This document shows, one piece after another, positions 63,414-64,000 of a stretch of DNA of 64,000 nt. The DNA comes from Setomelanomma holmii (Eukaryota > Ascomycota > Dothideomycetes > Pleosporales > Phaeosphaeriaceae): NCBI GenBank assembly GCA_010015745.1, contig ML978282.1, positions 1-64,000 on the forward strand. The letters run 5' to 3'. Within the stretch, counting starts at the first letter, position 1; each line of letters begins with the position of its first letter. Made by a program: the position numbers and the translations under genes. The notes beneath the pieces were generated by a model. The model ran no database searches. It was given only the letters and a program-made list of their open reading frames with translations, and was not told the DNA's origin.

Positions 63414-64000
63414 TTCTGAGAAAAGGCTTTGAGGTCAAAGGGGAACGGAAGGGGTTTCCCTAAAGAGTTTAGATTTCAACTGGAGATTCTCCAATTGAAA
63501 TCTAAACTACTTACAGAACTGCCAAGCTCCTGTGGCCCTAGCGTCATCTGTGCTACACACATCTATCTTAGTCCTTGCAGCGGCTTCATAATCGACCGTC
63601 CTGTTGACTGCAGCATAGACCATATGATATTCATAATTATCATCATGCTGTTCCGAACGCACTCGCTGCAGCGATCGTGTGCACGACGCCACATCTCCTC
63701 CCTTCATCATATCCACCCTGACCTACCGGAAGTATGAGACCCAGCCGATGATCGCATGGCTGAGTGCCCTTATATGCCCCTGCGCTTTTTCAGGGCTGAG
63801 ATATCCTTCCATTTTGCCTGACCACCCTTCGTCCTTCACCGGTCCTGCAGCAGTGTTACCTTCTGGGCCCATGGCATATGTGCCGTCTTCGTCAATGCCG
63901 GCAGCCGGCTCCAATCAGCGTGTACAGTCGAAACGTTGTTCCATTTACAATTACCGAGGGTTCATAATAATATTGCCCGGCGAATTGGGCCTCTACTATC
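63414..64000. other. Window end: hairpin and weak frames
   Basis: A near-perfect hairpin lies at 63467-63507 (see findings). Minus-strand frames 63914-63723 (MEPAAGIDEDGTYAMGPEGN) and 63716-63507 have no recognised motif and no clear splice link; a small gene may be present but I cannot support one. Confidence 0.35.
63467..63507. repeat. 19-bp inverted repeat with 3-nt loop
   Basis: GTTTAGATTTCAACTGGAG, ATT, then its reverse complement with one mismatch (CTCCAATTGAAATCTAAAC). Confidence 0.9.

Noticed and set aside
1..64000. CRISPR arrays, bacterial operons or ribosome-binding sites
   Set aside because: Spliced genes and RIP-type repeats show a fungal genome; the regular repeats found have no unique spacers.

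Overview
The window looks like the genome of a filamentous ascomycete (Pezizomycotina, most like the Dothideomycetes). Genes carry short GT-AG introns of about 45-65 nt, intergenic spaces are short, and old transposon DNA is reduced to AT-rich, stop-riddled sequence of the kind made by repeat-induced point mutation (RIP). No tRNA or rRNA gene was recognised. All gene models and splice sites were read by eye from the sequence; family names come from remembered motif patterns, not a search.

Layout. 1-4.8 kb is a repeat compartment: a fresh pogo-like end inserted in a RIP-degraded copia relic, AT-rich DNA, and a probable solo LTR. 5.2-7.7 kb is an intact five-exon DUF3435 tyrosine recombinase, the family that includes Starship captains. 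8-12 kb holds unrecognised genes. 12-21 kb is rich in secreted and signalling proteins: a CAP-like protein, a GH18 chitinase, BTB, RING, RRM-like and FHA proteins, an AA11-type LPMO and a small cysteine-rich secreted protein. 21-31.8 kb has F-box/ankyrin proteins, a 1064-residue JmjC+SET protein and a SUR7/PalI-type membrane protein. 32-36.3 kb holds orphans and an AT-rich patch.

36,344-45,780 is the main discovery candidate: a 9,437-bp element with imperfect 25-bp terminal inverted repeats, flanked by a perfect 9-bp target-site duplication (ACTTTCAGA). It carries a RecQ-like helicase, a zinc-cluster protein and a two-exon DUF6589-like protein, all open, plus inverted arrays of a CCAAT-containing subterminal repeat. 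I do not recognise it as a described transposon family.

45.9-64 kb continues with an intact PD-(D/E)XK-like protein, an RBR ubiquitin ligase, a tail-anchored orphan, a degenerate second PD-(D/E)XK copy, a tail-anchored kinase with HSN in place of HRD (and a relic of a related kinase at 48.1 kb), two loci of a 9-bp ACGTCCCCT minisatellite, and several orphan multi-exon genes including a 705-residue protein. The abundance of mobile DNA, orphans, ankyrin, kinase and nuclease-like genes and broken duplicates suggests an accessory, fast-evolving region. Whether the DUF3435 gene captains a larger Starship covering this region cannot be decided from the window alone.
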